Source: Planctomycetota bacterium (GTDB lineage: Bacteria; Planctomycetota; Planctomycetia; Planctomycetales; Planctomycetaceae). Taken from it: a stretch of 43,662 nt of DNA. Shown one piece after another: positions 13,871-22,436 of the stretch. The first letter of the stretch is position 1. Every line of letters begins with the position of its first letter. Where the stretch lies: positions 1 through 43,662 of the forward strand of contig JAFEBS010000071.1 of NCBI GenBank assembly GCA_018242525.1, given 5' to 3'. The position numbers and the translations under genes were made by a program. The notes beneath the pieces were generated by a model. It did no database searches, had not been told where the DNA came from, and saw only the letters and a program-made list of their open reading frames with translations.

Positions 13871-15058
13871 TTACGGCTTCTTCACGATGACGTCGGACTT
13901 GGCCGAAGCCGTTTTTCCAGTCTTGTCACGAACGCCAACAACGAGCGAAATTGGCCCTGCAGTCGCATCGTCCGCCACTTTGAACTTCACTTTGATCAAG
14001 CCCTGCTCGTTCACAGTACCTTCCCCTGTGACTCCTTTGCCTCCAACCGTGATGACCGGCGTCGCATCGTAGGGAAGTGTTCCGCCCGTGGTCATCGCAA
14101 GAACTTCGAACTCCTCACCAACGGTCACTTCATTTGGAACGGCAACCACGGCAACTGTCACTTTGCCGCCCGGCGAATCATCGGGATTATGAGCGAAATA
14201 GAATCCGACAATTGTCCCAAGGACGCCAACCAGGACCGTCAGAATCTCTTTCCCTTTCGAAAGTCGCTCCTTCAGTGCATCAATACCGTCCGTCTCCATG
14301 AGCACCGAAGCCAGAGTCAAAATGACGGCGATGGCGATCGTGCCAATCGCGATCAAGAAGGTGATCAAGCCTCGTGCCCCCTGGATCGAGGACAGAAATT
14401 CCAGCAAGCCGCCCGTCAGGACACCAGCCACCAGTAAACCCAAGATCAGAAATGCCATTCCACCAAAAACAAGATACTGCAGATATGAACCGGGGCGGGC
14501 TGATCCCGCCGAAGACATTGCAGGCCGCGGCACCGCAAGACCTGACACGACCCAAACAACCGCGAGCGCGAAAGATCCGAATCCACACCAATAGGAGATC
14601 GTAATCCCGGCCGGCCACGTCTTCGCATCGCCCTTGGCCGCAAATAGCATAGCCAACGCAAATAAAGCGATGGCAATGATGCCAACTGCGAGCCTTTCCG
14701 ACTTCGGCAGGAATGGCTCCGCCTTCCACGCAATACTCAACTCTTCTTTCTTCTTGGTGAACTCCTTGGCGGCTGCCTCGAACGCGTTGAGTGCCACTTT
14801 GGCTGGTGTCATTTCCGCCTCGGTAAATGTATGTCCATCCGACTGCAATTGCCCGATGACGTTTTCGTTGGCTTGCTTGAGCGCGATGTAGTAGCTCGCC
14901 AGCAATCCTGGCATAGACGCCAGTTCAACAAGTGCCTGATTCACCGCGAGGACTGCGTTCCGCGATGCATTGGCCTTGCTCGTAAACTCAGCCGCGTCTC
15001 CTGCATTTGTCAAGGCAGTATTCTTGGTCAGCGCGTCCCGAATCAATGTGTCAAGCAT
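13871..15058 (-). CDS. hypothetical membrane protein with C-terminal Ig-like domain
   Basis: 395 residues. Residues 1-118 are soluble and helical, rich in Ala, Asn and Lys (MLDTLIRDALTKNTALTNAG). Five hydrophobic segments follow: LAVGIIAIALFALAMLFAA, ISYWCGFGSFALAVVWVVSG, YLQYLVFGGMAFLILGLLVA, GLITFLIAIGTIAIAVILTL and ILTVLVGVLGTIVGFYF. The last roughly 95 residues (VTVAVVAVPNEVTVGEEFEV to the end) have the alternating pattern of a bacterial Ig-like beta-sandwich. The topology suggests a cytoplasmic N-domain and an extracytoplasmic beta domain, or the reverse. No family name is assigned. It stands alone, starting from ATG 15058. Confidence 0.65.
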   Translation of the reverse strand: MLDTLIRDALTKNTALTNAGDAAEFTSKANASRNAVLAVNQALVELASMPGLLASYYIALKQANENVIGQLQSDGHTFTEAEMTPAKVALNAFEAAAKEFTKKKEELSIAWKAEPFLPKSERLAVGIIAIALFALAMLFAAKGDAKTWPAGITISYWCGFGSFALAVVWVVSGLAVPRPAMSSAGSARPGSYLQYLVFGGMAFLILGLLVAGVLTGGLLEFLSSIQGARGLITFLIAIGTIAIAVILTLASVLMETDGIDALKERLSKGKEILTVLVGVLGTIVGFYFAHNPDDSPGGKVTVAVVAVPNEVTVGEEFEVLAMTTGGTLPYDATPVITVGGKGVTGEGTVNEQGLIKVKFKVADDATAGPISLVVGVRDKTGKTASAKSDVIVKKP

Positions 15059-15444
15059 TATTGGCCCCGCTAATGAACGACAACAGCTTTCAAGTCAAAC
15101 ATATGACATCGTGAAGAATCAAGACGAAAACTACCGCTGCTTCGTAGGATTCAACAGCAGTGTTTCGGAAATGGGCAGGCTGAAATGCGCTGATAGAATA
15201 CGCCGGAAGTGAATCCCTCGGCAAGCCAGAGCGATTTCAAATGATGTATCGTCAGATGTTATGTTTGAAGATCGTTGGAATAGCCGCCAGTGGTAAGCGG
15301 GGTCTGACCCTCTTCGGGCATGCGGTTTTCAAGTTGATTCTAGTGCCCTCCAAATGATCTGACCGCTCTTACGACGGGCTGTTAGCGGCAGGTTGTCTTT
15401 CGGCCGAAGCAATGGCGGTTTACAGAAAATGAAGCTCAAGGCCT
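15059..15444. other. intergenic region
   Basis: No supported gene. It holds the upstream region of the minus-strand membrane protein gene and leads into the repeat element at 15445. Confidence 0.4.
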
Positions 15445-15485
15445 CTGTTCGGCGCGGGTCTCCCCCTGTTCGGCGCGGGTCTCCC
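15445..15485 (+). repeat. 20-bp tandem repeat
   Basis: CTGTTCGGCGCGGGTCTCCC occurs at 15445-15464 and 15466-15485. The second copy runs into the left arm of the 49-bp inverted repeat, so the first looks like a partial duplicate of the element's outer end. Confidence 0.85.
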
Positions 15486-15708
15486 GACCCCGCCGAAACG
15501 GCCGACCGTAGGTCTCCTCATGTTCTCAAACTTGATCATGACAACCAATAGCGTTGTCGTCTTATCTTAGAATCAATCAAACATTTGCCCGTTTGCGGTG
15601 GGATTGAATTGACCCGTGAGGTTATGAACGACGGGAACCGAAATGCGCTGGCCGCGAAGAGGAGACCTACGGTCGGCCGTTTCGGCGGGGTCGGGAGACC
15701 CGCGCCGA
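15470..15708. mobile_element. element bounded by 49-bp perfect inverted repeats
   Basis: The left arm 15470-15518 (TCGGCGCGGGTCTCCCGACC...) is perfectly complementary to the right arm 15660-15708. The 141-bp interior has no gene. Size and structure are MITE-like, but I see no target-site duplication. The right arm abuts a decapitated LRR gene (15715), so insertion or associated recombination probably removed that gene's 5' part. Confidence 0.75.
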
Positions 15709-15714
15709 GCAAGG

Positions 15715-15882
15715 TGCACTCTCAACCTCAACAACACCCAGATCACAGATGCCGGTTTGGAACATCTCAAGGGACTGACCAAACTCGCAACCCTCATGCT
15801 CAGCACGCCAACGACAGAAGTAGGCCGCGCAAAGCTGCCGGATGCGTTGCCGAATTGCAAGATTGAAGAAGATCCGCAATGA
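15715..15882 (+). pseudogene. LRR protein, C-terminal remnant
   Basis: The frame encodes LNLNNTQITDAGLEHLKGL, then TKLATLML, and ends in DALPNCKIEEDPQ. This is one complete and one degenerate leucine-rich repeat of the planctomycete type, plus the usual C-terminal cap (compare LPNCQVYPLP at the end of the intact LRR gene at 17848). Everything upstream has been replaced by the inverted-repeat element, whose right arm ends at 15708, and no start codon or signal peptide remains. It was probably a secreted LRR protein. Confidence 0.8.
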
Positions 15883-15928
15883 TCCGGTTGACTGGACGAT
15901 TTTCGACCTGCGAACCGGAGTCACACCC

Positions 15929-16660
15929 ATGCGCTGCACGTCCCGAATCCTTTCGGCATTGTTGTTCCTCTCGCAGACCACAATTCTTCACGCCGAAGAC
16001 CCCAGGCCCGGTCAGCAGGTTGCTCAGGTGTTTCAGAGTGTGAAGTCGCCAGGCTCCAAGCTGGGATACTGGCTGTCTCTACCCGGAAATTACGGACAGC
16101 CGAACCAGACGTACCCGCTGCTGATGTTTCTGCATGGATCCGGTGAACGGGGTGACGATCTGTCACGGGTCAAGAAACATGGCCCCCCGAAGTTGATCGG
16201 CGAAGGCCAGTCCCTGCCGTTTGTCGTGGTGTCACCCCAGTGCCCCGCGGATCAGCACTGGGAACCGGAAATCCTGCTGGAACTGCTGGACCAGTTGCAG
16301 GCCAAGTATGCCATCGATCCCACTCGTGAATACATTACGGGTCTGAGCATGGGAGGAGGCGGGACCTGGTCGTTGCTGCAGGCCGCCCCGAAACGCTTCG
16401 CGGCCGCAGTATCGATCTGCGGTGGAGCCAATCCGATGAAAGCGGATGCCGCCTTGCACACTCCGCTCTGGATCGTGGTCGGCGACCGGGACAGCGCCAC
16501 AACAGTTGCCAACAGCCGAGCGACCGCTGAAGCTCTGAAACTGAAAAACGCCGATGTGAAACTGACGGTGATGTCGGGGATCGGCCATGACAGTTGGACG
16601 CAGACGTATGCCACTCCGGAACTCTACGAGTGGATGCTGCGGCACCGCCGTGCTGACTGA
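15929..16660 (+). CDS. secreted alpha/beta hydrolase (esterase/PHB depolymerase-like)
   Basis: 243 residues from ATG 15929, with a signal peptide (SRILSALLFLSQTTILHA) cleaved near residue 22. The alpha/beta-hydrolase core is visible: strand and oxyanion motif LLMFLHGSGERGDD, nucleophile Ser140 in GLSMGGGG, an acid at Asp186 or Asp188 in VVGDRDSA and catalytic His220 in GIGHDSW. Such proteins hydrolyse carboxyl esters; the sequence does not identify the substrate. The gene follows the LRR remnant by 46 bp and precedes the intact LRR gene by 75 bp on the same strand, so the two may be co-transcribed. Confidence 0.88.
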   Translation: MRCTSRILSALLFLSQTTILHAEDPRPGQQVAQVFQSVKSPGSKLGYWLSLPGNYGQPNQTYPLLMFLHGSGERGDDLSRVKKHGPPKLIGEGQSLPFVVVSPQCPADQHWEPEILLELLDQLQAKYAIDPTREYITGLSMGGGGTWSLLQAAPKRFAAAVSICGGANPMKADAALHTPLWIVVGDRDSATTVANSRATAEALKLKNADVKLTVMSGIGHDSWTQTYATPELYEWMLRHRRAD

Positions 16661-16735
16661 ACCCGCTCGTGATCATCATCAGGAGATGAAACCCCGGTGA
16701 TTGAGGCAACAAGCGATTGATGCGGGGAGCAATTC

Positions 16736-17848
16736 ATGACCGGGTGGCGGTTCAACCGGCAATTTGCGGTACGCAGCCTGATTGGTGTCGTACTGGCCAC
16801 GGTTCTGTACGGTGTGATCACTGTGGCCTCCGCGCATCAACGGGAACAGCGGATCATCCGGCAGATCGATGTCGCTGGCGGACGAACCATTGACCAGAAC
16901 CGGGGCCCCCGTTGGATCCCGGACTCGATTCAAGCCAGATTGCCGGTCATCTTTCGTCGCGTGGTGCTGGTCGATATTCAGCATGTCGAAGTTTCTCCAG
17001 ACTTGCTGCAGGAACTGGAAGCCTTCAGCCATCTGGGATCACTCAATGCCGGTAGCACTCCGCTGACCGACGCACACCTGGAACGTCTACGCCACTGTCA
17101 GCAATTAGGCTGGCTGAATCTGGCCGCGACCAATGTCACGGATCAGGGAATCGAACATCTGAATGCCCTGCCGAATCTCCATACGTTGTCCCTCAGCGGT
17201 CCTCAGATTACCGACGCCGGGATTCGCAGGCTGCGGATTCGGCAGCCCGGGTTTTGTCTTTCGCTATACAATGTAGCCGTCACGGATAGTGGCTTGCAGC
17301 AACTCTGTGAATCGGCCACTTTCAAACAACTGGATCTGGTCGGTTCGCAGGTCACGGACGACGGCGTGACGTCGCTCGCCGGGATGACCACTCTGAAATA
17401 CCTGGAATTGTCCGGGACCCGACTGACCGAAGCTGGCCTGAAGCATTTGACGAATTTAACCACGCTCGAAGAACTCGGAATCTCCCAGACGGGCGTCACG
17501 GACAAGGGCCTCGAAATCCTACGGCCTATGTCGGGCTTGAGGGATCTGAACGTCAGCGAAACTGCGATCACGGATGCCGGACTGGTCCACATCCTGGAGT
17601 TACCAAATCTCACCCATCTGCGTCTGAGCAAAACACGCATTTCTGACGCGACGCTGGAGCGACTGCGGCGATTGCCGTTGAAATCGCTATTCCTGGATGG
17701 CGATTCTGTGAGCGAAGCCGGACTGGAACACGTGAAGGCGATCGCCACGCTCAAATGGCTGAGCCTTCACGATGTTCCGTTGACCGAGGGATTTCGTGAA
17801 TCGATCCGTCGGTCGCTACCAAACTGCCAGGTTTATCCGCTGCCCTGA
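16736..17848 (+). CDS. membrane-anchored leucine-rich repeat protein
   Basis: 370 residues. A single hydrophobic segment near the N-terminus (LIGVVLATVLYGVITVASA, residues about 15-33) suggests a signal anchor with the rest outside the cytoplasm. About ten LRRs of the ITDAGL type follow, for example LTDAHLERLRHCQQLGWLNL, VTDQGIEHLNALPNLHTLSL, VTDKGLEILRPMSGLRDLNV and ITDAGLVHILELPNLTHLRL. It ends in the cap SLPNCQVYPLP. These repeats serve protein-protein interaction, and no partner is indicated. The remnant at 15715 is a relative, so this locus once held at least two LRR genes. Confidence 0.88.
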   Translation: MTGWRFNRQFAVRSLIGVVLATVLYGVITVASAHQREQRIIRQIDVAGGRTIDQNRGPRWIPDSIQARLPVIFRRVVLVDIQHVEVSPDLLQELEAFSHLGSLNAGSTPLTDAHLERLRHCQQLGWLNLAATNVTDQGIEHLNALPNLHTLSLSGPQITDAGIRRLRIRQPGFCLSLYNVAVTDSGLQQLCESATFKQLDLVGSQVTDDGVTSLAGMTTLKYLELSGTRLTEAGLKHLTNLTTLEELGISQTGVTDKGLEILRPMSGLRDLNVSETAITDAGLVHILELPNLTHLRLSKTRISDATLERLRRLPLKSLFLDGDSVSEAGLEHVKAIATLKWLSLHDVPLTEGFRESIRRSLPNCQVYPLP

Positions 17849-18056
17849 TGCCTGGGTCTGGGCCTTGCTTCCTCCCCGAAACTGTCGGCCGTGCTGCTGG
17901 CCTGCGCAGTTGCTCTCGAAACAACCGGTACCAATTCCGCCGGGGACACTCCCAATGTCGTGCGAATTCTTGCGGATGAGAAACTATGGCAAACGCGGGT
18001 GGCGACGGATGACGTGTGCCGAGCGTCGCTTCGCGCCGTTTCCGCAAACGCCGATA

Positions 18057-18497
18057 TTACGGAAGATCCTTGGGCTCATCGGTCGGAGTCTTGGGCGGCG
18101 GCAGCATCTTTTCGCCATCCTTCGATTCCGGGATCGCGGGCATGTTCGTCGGCTTCGGAAACGCGGACTCGGGAATGTCTTTCAGGTTCGTCTTGCGATC
18201 CTTCTCTTCCAACAGCGAATAGCCCTTCTCCTTCGTGTCGTACCGGCCCCAGTAGTACTTTGAATACGGATTGTAATAGTAGACGTATCGAGGCGTCGCC
18301 GGGTAGTAAATGCAGTAGTGGTAATTGTACTCGGTCGCGGTTTCGTATGGCTTGTAGTAATAGTAGACGTAGTAGTATGTGCGCTGCGGATAGTAAGTCC
18401 AACTGGAGTAGTAGTGCCTGCCATCGGCCAGGGATTCCTGTGCGGAAACGGACAGACTGGCAACGACGACAGCGGCCGCAAACAGGCGCGCAAGCAT
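18057..18497 (-). CDS. secreted tyrosine-rich protein
   Basis: 146 residues from ATG 18497, which has a good AGAGGT ribosome-binding site. The signal peptide (LFAAAVVVASLSVSAQESLA) is followed by an extraordinary Tyr-rich stretch (residues about 27-90: SSWTYYPQRTYYYVYYYYK, YVYYYNPYSKYYWGRYD). A conserved tail includes YSLLEEKDRK, LKDIPESAFPKP and PAIPESKDGEKM. I recall similar proteins in other planctomycetes but know no function; a cell-wall or extracellular matrix role is inference from composition. It is divergently oriented to the CHAT operon, sharing the 188-bp region 18498-18685. Confidence 0.75.
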   Translation of the reverse strand: MLARLFAAAVVVASLSVSAQESLADGRHYYSSWTYYPQRTYYYVYYYYKPYETATEYNYHYCIYYPATPRYVYYYNPYSKYYWGRYDTKEKGYSLLEEKDRKTNLKDIPESAFPKPTNMPAIPESKDGEKMLPPPKTPTDEPKDLP

Positions 18498-18685
18498 GTG
18501 ACTACCTCTTTCTGATAGAGCCCGATCGAACTGCAAGAAAGTGCACCGGCAACAGTATCGCCAGCGATTCTCAAAACGCAACCGGCCGCAACTCGAAAAA
18601 CTGACCGGCACGCCGGTCCCCTTGCGACGTACCGAACCGATCTGCATACTGTCCGCAGGCAATCCTCCTGCAGGAGAAGAGATTG

Positions 18686-20887
18686 ATGCGTCATTGGCGG
18701 GCCACGTACCAAGCCTTGATCTGCTTGTTCGTTTTCGGTGTCAGTTTCAATTGTCGACAGGTTTTCGCCGAAGAGGCGGCCCCTGCCGAACTTTCAGCAC
18801 GCGTCAAGGAATTCCTCAGACAGCGATGCTTCGAGTGTCATGGCGGCAGCAAAACTCAGGGGGGCGTCAGGGTTCTGGACCACGCCCAGCTGATTGGCGA
18901 GCGCCAAGTTGTGATTCCGCGCGAACCCGACAATTCTCTGATGTATCAGGTGCTGACGGCGAATGACGAATCGGTTATGCCGCCCGCAGGTCAGCCGCGG
19001 CCGACCACCGACGAGATCGACATGGTTCGGCGCTGGATCGTCGCGGGGGCGCCTCCGTTCCCTGCCGATGTGAAGAATTCCGCGGCCGCGACTCCCAACA
19101 CTGCGGGGATCGTGGGGACCGAATATGTCCTGACGAAGATCGGCGACCACGTTCGCAGCCAGCCAGCAGAGAAGCGTCCCTACCTGCGCTACTTCAGCAC
19201 CAACCATCTGCTGGCGGGGGGCGCCACACAGGACGAACTGACGCTGCAGCGCGAGGCCCTGTGCAAGGTCATCAACCATCTTTCGTGGAAGCAGCAGATC
19301 GCCAGGCTGAAGGAAATCGATCCGACAAACACCGTGTTCGCCCTGGATATTCGCGATGTCGGCTGGAATCAACAGCCGTTCGAACAAATTGTCGATGGCA
19401 AGCCCAACGTCCGCAGCAAGCTGAACCTGTATGACTTGATTCTGCTGGAATATCCCTACTCGTTGATCTACGAAGATTCAGACGCATGGCGTCAATTGGG
19501 TGAGGGATACATGGCGACTGCGGCCCTGGTTCGGCCCATTCCGTTTCTTCGCGCCGACTGGTTCACATCGATCGTGGCGCTGCCGTCTTTGTACGAGGAC
19601 ATGCTGCAACTGCCGCATGAGATTTCAGAACTTGAAGCGAAGCTCGGAGTCGACTCGGCCGCCAACCTTCGCGACGTGACTGTCCAGCGGGCAGGCATGA
19701 CGGTCTCAGGGGTGTCTCGCAACAACCGCGTCGTCGAACGGCACTCCTCGAATTACGGAGCGTACTGGAAGAGCTTCGATTACAGCTCCAATCGCGGTCA
19801 CGAGAACATGTTTCACGACCCGATCAATCTATCTCCCGTCGGCGGTGAGATGGTCTTTTCTCTGCCGAATGGACTGAATGGCTACTTCGTGACAGATGCC
19901 GTTGGCAAGCGGATCGAACTGGCCCCAACCAGCATCGTGACCGACAAATTTGCCGAGGACAAAACGGTTCGCAACGGGCTCAGTTGTATCCGCTGTCACG
20001 AGAACGGTATTAAGGGCTTCGCGGATAATGTCCGCAGCGCGGTGGAAGCGGCTCCGGGTAGTCCCGGGTTCGACAAGCGTCTGGCCCTGCGACTCTATGT
20101 TCCTAACGACGAGATGCAGAAACTGGTGGCCGAGGATACGCTGCGGTTCAAGAAGGCGATGGAACTGGTGGTGGGACACGTCCAGACGCGCGAGCCGGTG
20201 ATTCCCGTGTCGCGCCGTTTCATTGACGCGCCCCTGTCGCTGCATGGGGTGGCCGGGGAACTCGGCCTCGCATCGACGGACGGACTAACCAGTACTTTCC
20301 GATCACCGCATTTCACCGGCCTGGGTCTGTTGCCGCTGGCGTCGCAAGGGATCATTCGTCGCGACACCTGGGAAGACTACTACGATCAGGTCGTCCGCGG
20401 GCTGGGCCTGGGCGTCCCCGTAATCCCGCTGGATGGCCTGGGACGCGGCGACTACCCGGCGGGGAATCCTCAGCTGAATGTCACGATCTCGACCAACCGA
20501 TCGAACAACATCTTTTCGCCGAATGACGAACTGGTGGTGTTTGTCACGAATCGATCGGATTCCGACGTAAATGTCGAGTTGATCGGGACCAGCGCGCTCG
20601 GTCGCAAGGTGATCCTGCTTCCATCGTCGACCGTATTGTCGCCAGGTCAGCAGTTTCGATTCCCCCAGACGGGCACCATCAAGATTCAGCCCGCACTTGG
20701 GCGCGAACTGCTGACGGTCTTTGCTTCGACGGAAGAGTTTGAACCCGGTGTGATTCTGCGCGGTAAGGATATTGCCGATCGCGTCATTCACCCGTTCTTC
20801 GCCCTGAATCGAAACGATGGCTCCGTGAAGCCGGGCTTTGATGCCGGGAAGTTCACGAAACGAACGATCGCCATCGAAACTCGCTAA
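18686..20887 (+). CDS. secreted c-type cytochrome with C-terminal DUF4384-like domain
   Basis: 733 residues from ATG 18686, preceded by AGGAGA. A signal peptide ends near FNCRQVFAEE. The planctomycete cytochrome C-like domain follows, with heme motif CFECH (Cys48, Cys51, His52) and MPPAGQPRPT. A second heme site CIRCH is at Cys434-His438. The C-terminal region (about 595-690) has the DUF4384 pattern: a beta-rich stretch with SPNDELVVFVTNRSDSDV, ALGRKVILLPS, LSPGQQFRFPQTG and GRELLTVFAS. The protein is thus a periplasmic di-heme protein with a regulator-like tail. It opens an operon with the next two genes (29 and 32 bp spacings). Electron-transfer partners are not evident. Confidence 0.85.
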   Translation: MRHWRATYQALICLFVFGVSFNCRQVFAEEAAPAELSARVKEFLRQRCFECHGGSKTQGGVRVLDHAQLIGERQVVIPREPDNSLMYQVLTANDESVMPPAGQPRPTTDEIDMVRRWIVAGAPPFPADVKNSAAATPNTAGIVGTEYVLTKIGDHVRSQPAEKRPYLRYFSTNHLLAGGATQDELTLQREALCKVINHLSWKQQIARLKEIDPTNTVFALDIRDVGWNQQPFEQIVDGKPNVRSKLNLYDLILLEYPYSLIYEDSDAWRQLGEGYMATAALVRPIPFLRADWFTSIVALPSLYEDMLQLPHEISELEAKLGVDSAANLRDVTVQRAGMTVSGVSRNNRVVERHSSNYGAYWKSFDYSSNRGHENMFHDPINLSPVGGEMVFSLPNGLNGYFVTDAVGKRIELAPTSIVTDKFAEDKTVRNGLSCIRCHENGIKGFADNVRSAVEAAPGSPGFDKRLALRLYVPNDEMQKLVAEDTLRFKKAMELVVGHVQTREPVIPVSRRFIDAPLSLHGVAGELGLASTDGLTSTFRSPHFTGLGLLPLASQGIIRRDTWEDYYDQVVRGLGLGVPVIPLDGLGRGDYPAGNPQLNVTISTNRSNNIFSPNDELVVFVTNRSDSDVNVELIGTSALGRKVILLPSSTVLSPGQQFRFPQTGTIKIQPALGRELLTVFASTEEFEPGVILRGKDIADRVIHPFFALNRNDGSVKPGFDAGKFTKRTIAIETR

Positions 20888-20916
20888 CAACTTCACTCGC
20901 ACGCAGGAGTGCATTC

Positions 20917-22404
20917 ATGCCGCAGTCGATTCTTCGAACCCTGGTGATCGGATGCCTGATGCTCGCGCTGGCGCCGGCGATTCCCGCACATGCAGCAGAC
21001 GCCCCGACCGCGTCGCTCGACCAGGTCTTGCAGGAACAGGCGCCCGCCATCCTGAATCAGCTTCGCGAGAAGGGATACAAGAATGTCGGTGTGCTGAAGT
21101 TCCGGATCAAGAAAGGCTCCGATCCGATCAGCGACAAGGTCGGCACGCTGAACATGTACCTGGCCAATCGCCTGGAAGTGGCGCTGATCCTTGTGAATTC
21201 GAACGATCTCGCGAAGCAGGTTGGCATCGTCAAAAACGCGAGTTCCGTTGCCGCGAAGATCGCGGGCGCCAGTCATGTCACAGCCGAAGGCCGCGCGAAG
21301 CTTTTTCAATCGGAATATCCACTGGCCTGGGGCAATTCATTGGTGAAGCCAGACGCCTTCCTGACGGGTATCGCTCAGGTCTCGGCAGATCTAAAGCAGG
21401 TGACGGTCGGCATCCTGGCATTCGATACCAGCGGCGGGGCACTCACGAAAGTTGTGCCCCCATTCGATGCCGTGATGACTCCCTCGACGCTCAGCGAAGT
21501 CGGGGAAAGTTTCACGGTTCGCGGCGCGTTCGATTCTGCCAAGCCGGAAGTGGTGAACGCGAAAGTCACAGAAGCGGCGGCAAAGGTCAAAACGGCGGAC
21601 GCCACTCATCCGCTCGCCGATCCCGCCACTCCGGTGATGCTCGAAATCCGCTATGACGGGAAGCCGATTCCCCTGGAATTCCGCAACGGCAAAGCTTTCG
21701 TGGCCGAACCTCTGGAAGGTCAGAAGGTCGTCCTGATCCTGAAGCGGACTGAACATGCCAAGGGGCGACTCGGAGTTGTCGTGAAGGTCAATGGCGAGAA
21801 CACGCTCGGCCGGCAACGACAACGCGACATCGATTGCCGCAAGTGGATCCTCGACCCTGGCGCCAGGCCGATCGAACTGGTGGGATATCAACTCGAACAG
21901 GATACCGCCGAGGAGTTCCGAGTTCTGTCGGCTGCGGAGTCGATCGCGAATGAAATGAACTATGGCGCCGACGTGGGGATGATTTCGGTCACAGTGTTCC
22001 GCGAAGTGGGGGGCGAAGCGCTGCCAGACACGACGCCCGGTCCTCAGCCAGACACCCCCAAGCCACAGCCAGATACACCGAAGCAACCCGACACGCCGAA
22101 GATCGCCAAAAAGCCCGAACCGTCGTCGAACGCCCCTGCCGATCTGCCGGACGATTCGGCCGAGGACCTGTTGGCGCTCAGTCGTGGCATTCATCCCACG
22201 ACGACTCCGAAGAACCTCGCGGCGCTCAAGCATCAGCTTCGCGAAGGGAGCCGCAATGCTGACACCCGCGGACTGATTGGACAGGGGCAGATCATCGCCA
22301 GTTCGGTGCGAAAGGTGCAGTTCAACGCCGATCCCACGCCACTGCTTTCGGCAGCGATCAACTACTACAACCCCAAGGGGCAGGGTAAAGCGGCATCCCA
22401 GTGA
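20917..22404 (+). CDS. secreted FlgO/CsgG-like protein with beta-rich accessory domain
   Basis: 495 residues; GCAGGAG precedes the ATG. The signal peptide ends at AIPAHAADA. Residues about 34-170 (LDQVLQEQAPAILNQLREKG, VGVLKFRI, LANRLEVALILVN) resemble the alpha/beta fold of FlgO/CsgG-type lipoproteins, though I see no lipobox. Residues about 240-365 form a second module (IRYDGKPIPLEFRNGKAFV, VNGENTL, KWILDPG, GMISVTVF) that also occurs in the caspase protein at 40826. A Pro/Thr/Asp repeat linker (PQPDTPKPQPDTPKQPDTPK) and a short helical C-terminus follow. It lies between the cytochrome and CHAT genes. Function unknown; a scaffold or substrate for the CHAT peptidase is a reasonable guess. 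Confidence 0.6.
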   Translation: MPQSILRTLVIGCLMLALAPAIPAHAADAPTASLDQVLQEQAPAILNQLREKGYKNVGVLKFRIKKGSDPISDKVGTLNMYLANRLEVALILVNSNDLAKQVGIVKNASSVAAKIAGASHVTAEGRAKLFQSEYPLAWGNSLVKPDAFLTGIAQVSADLKQVTVGILAFDTSGGALTKVVPPFDAVMTPSTLSEVGESFTVRGAFDSAKPEVVNAKVTEAAAKVKTADATHPLADPATPVMLEIRYDGKPIPLEFRNGKAFVAEPLEGQKVVLILKRTEHAKGRLGVVVKVNGENTLGRQRQRDIDCRKWILDPGARPIELVGYQLEQDTAEEFRVLSAAESIANEMNYGADVGMISVTVFREVGGEALPDTTPGPQPDTPKPQPDTPKQPDTPKIAKKPEPSSNAPADLPDDSAEDLLALSRGIHPTTTPKNLAALKHQLREGSRNADTRGLIGQGQIIASSVRKVQFNADPTPLLSAAINYYNPKGQGKAASQ

Positions 22405-22436
22405 CCGGATGATCGCATTCACAGACGGGAGATTCC

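Noticed and set aside
20917..22404. Lipoprotein (CsgG proper)
   Set aside because: The signal peptide lacks a lipobox cysteine, and similarity to the FlgO/CsgG fold is by pattern only, so no gene symbol is given.
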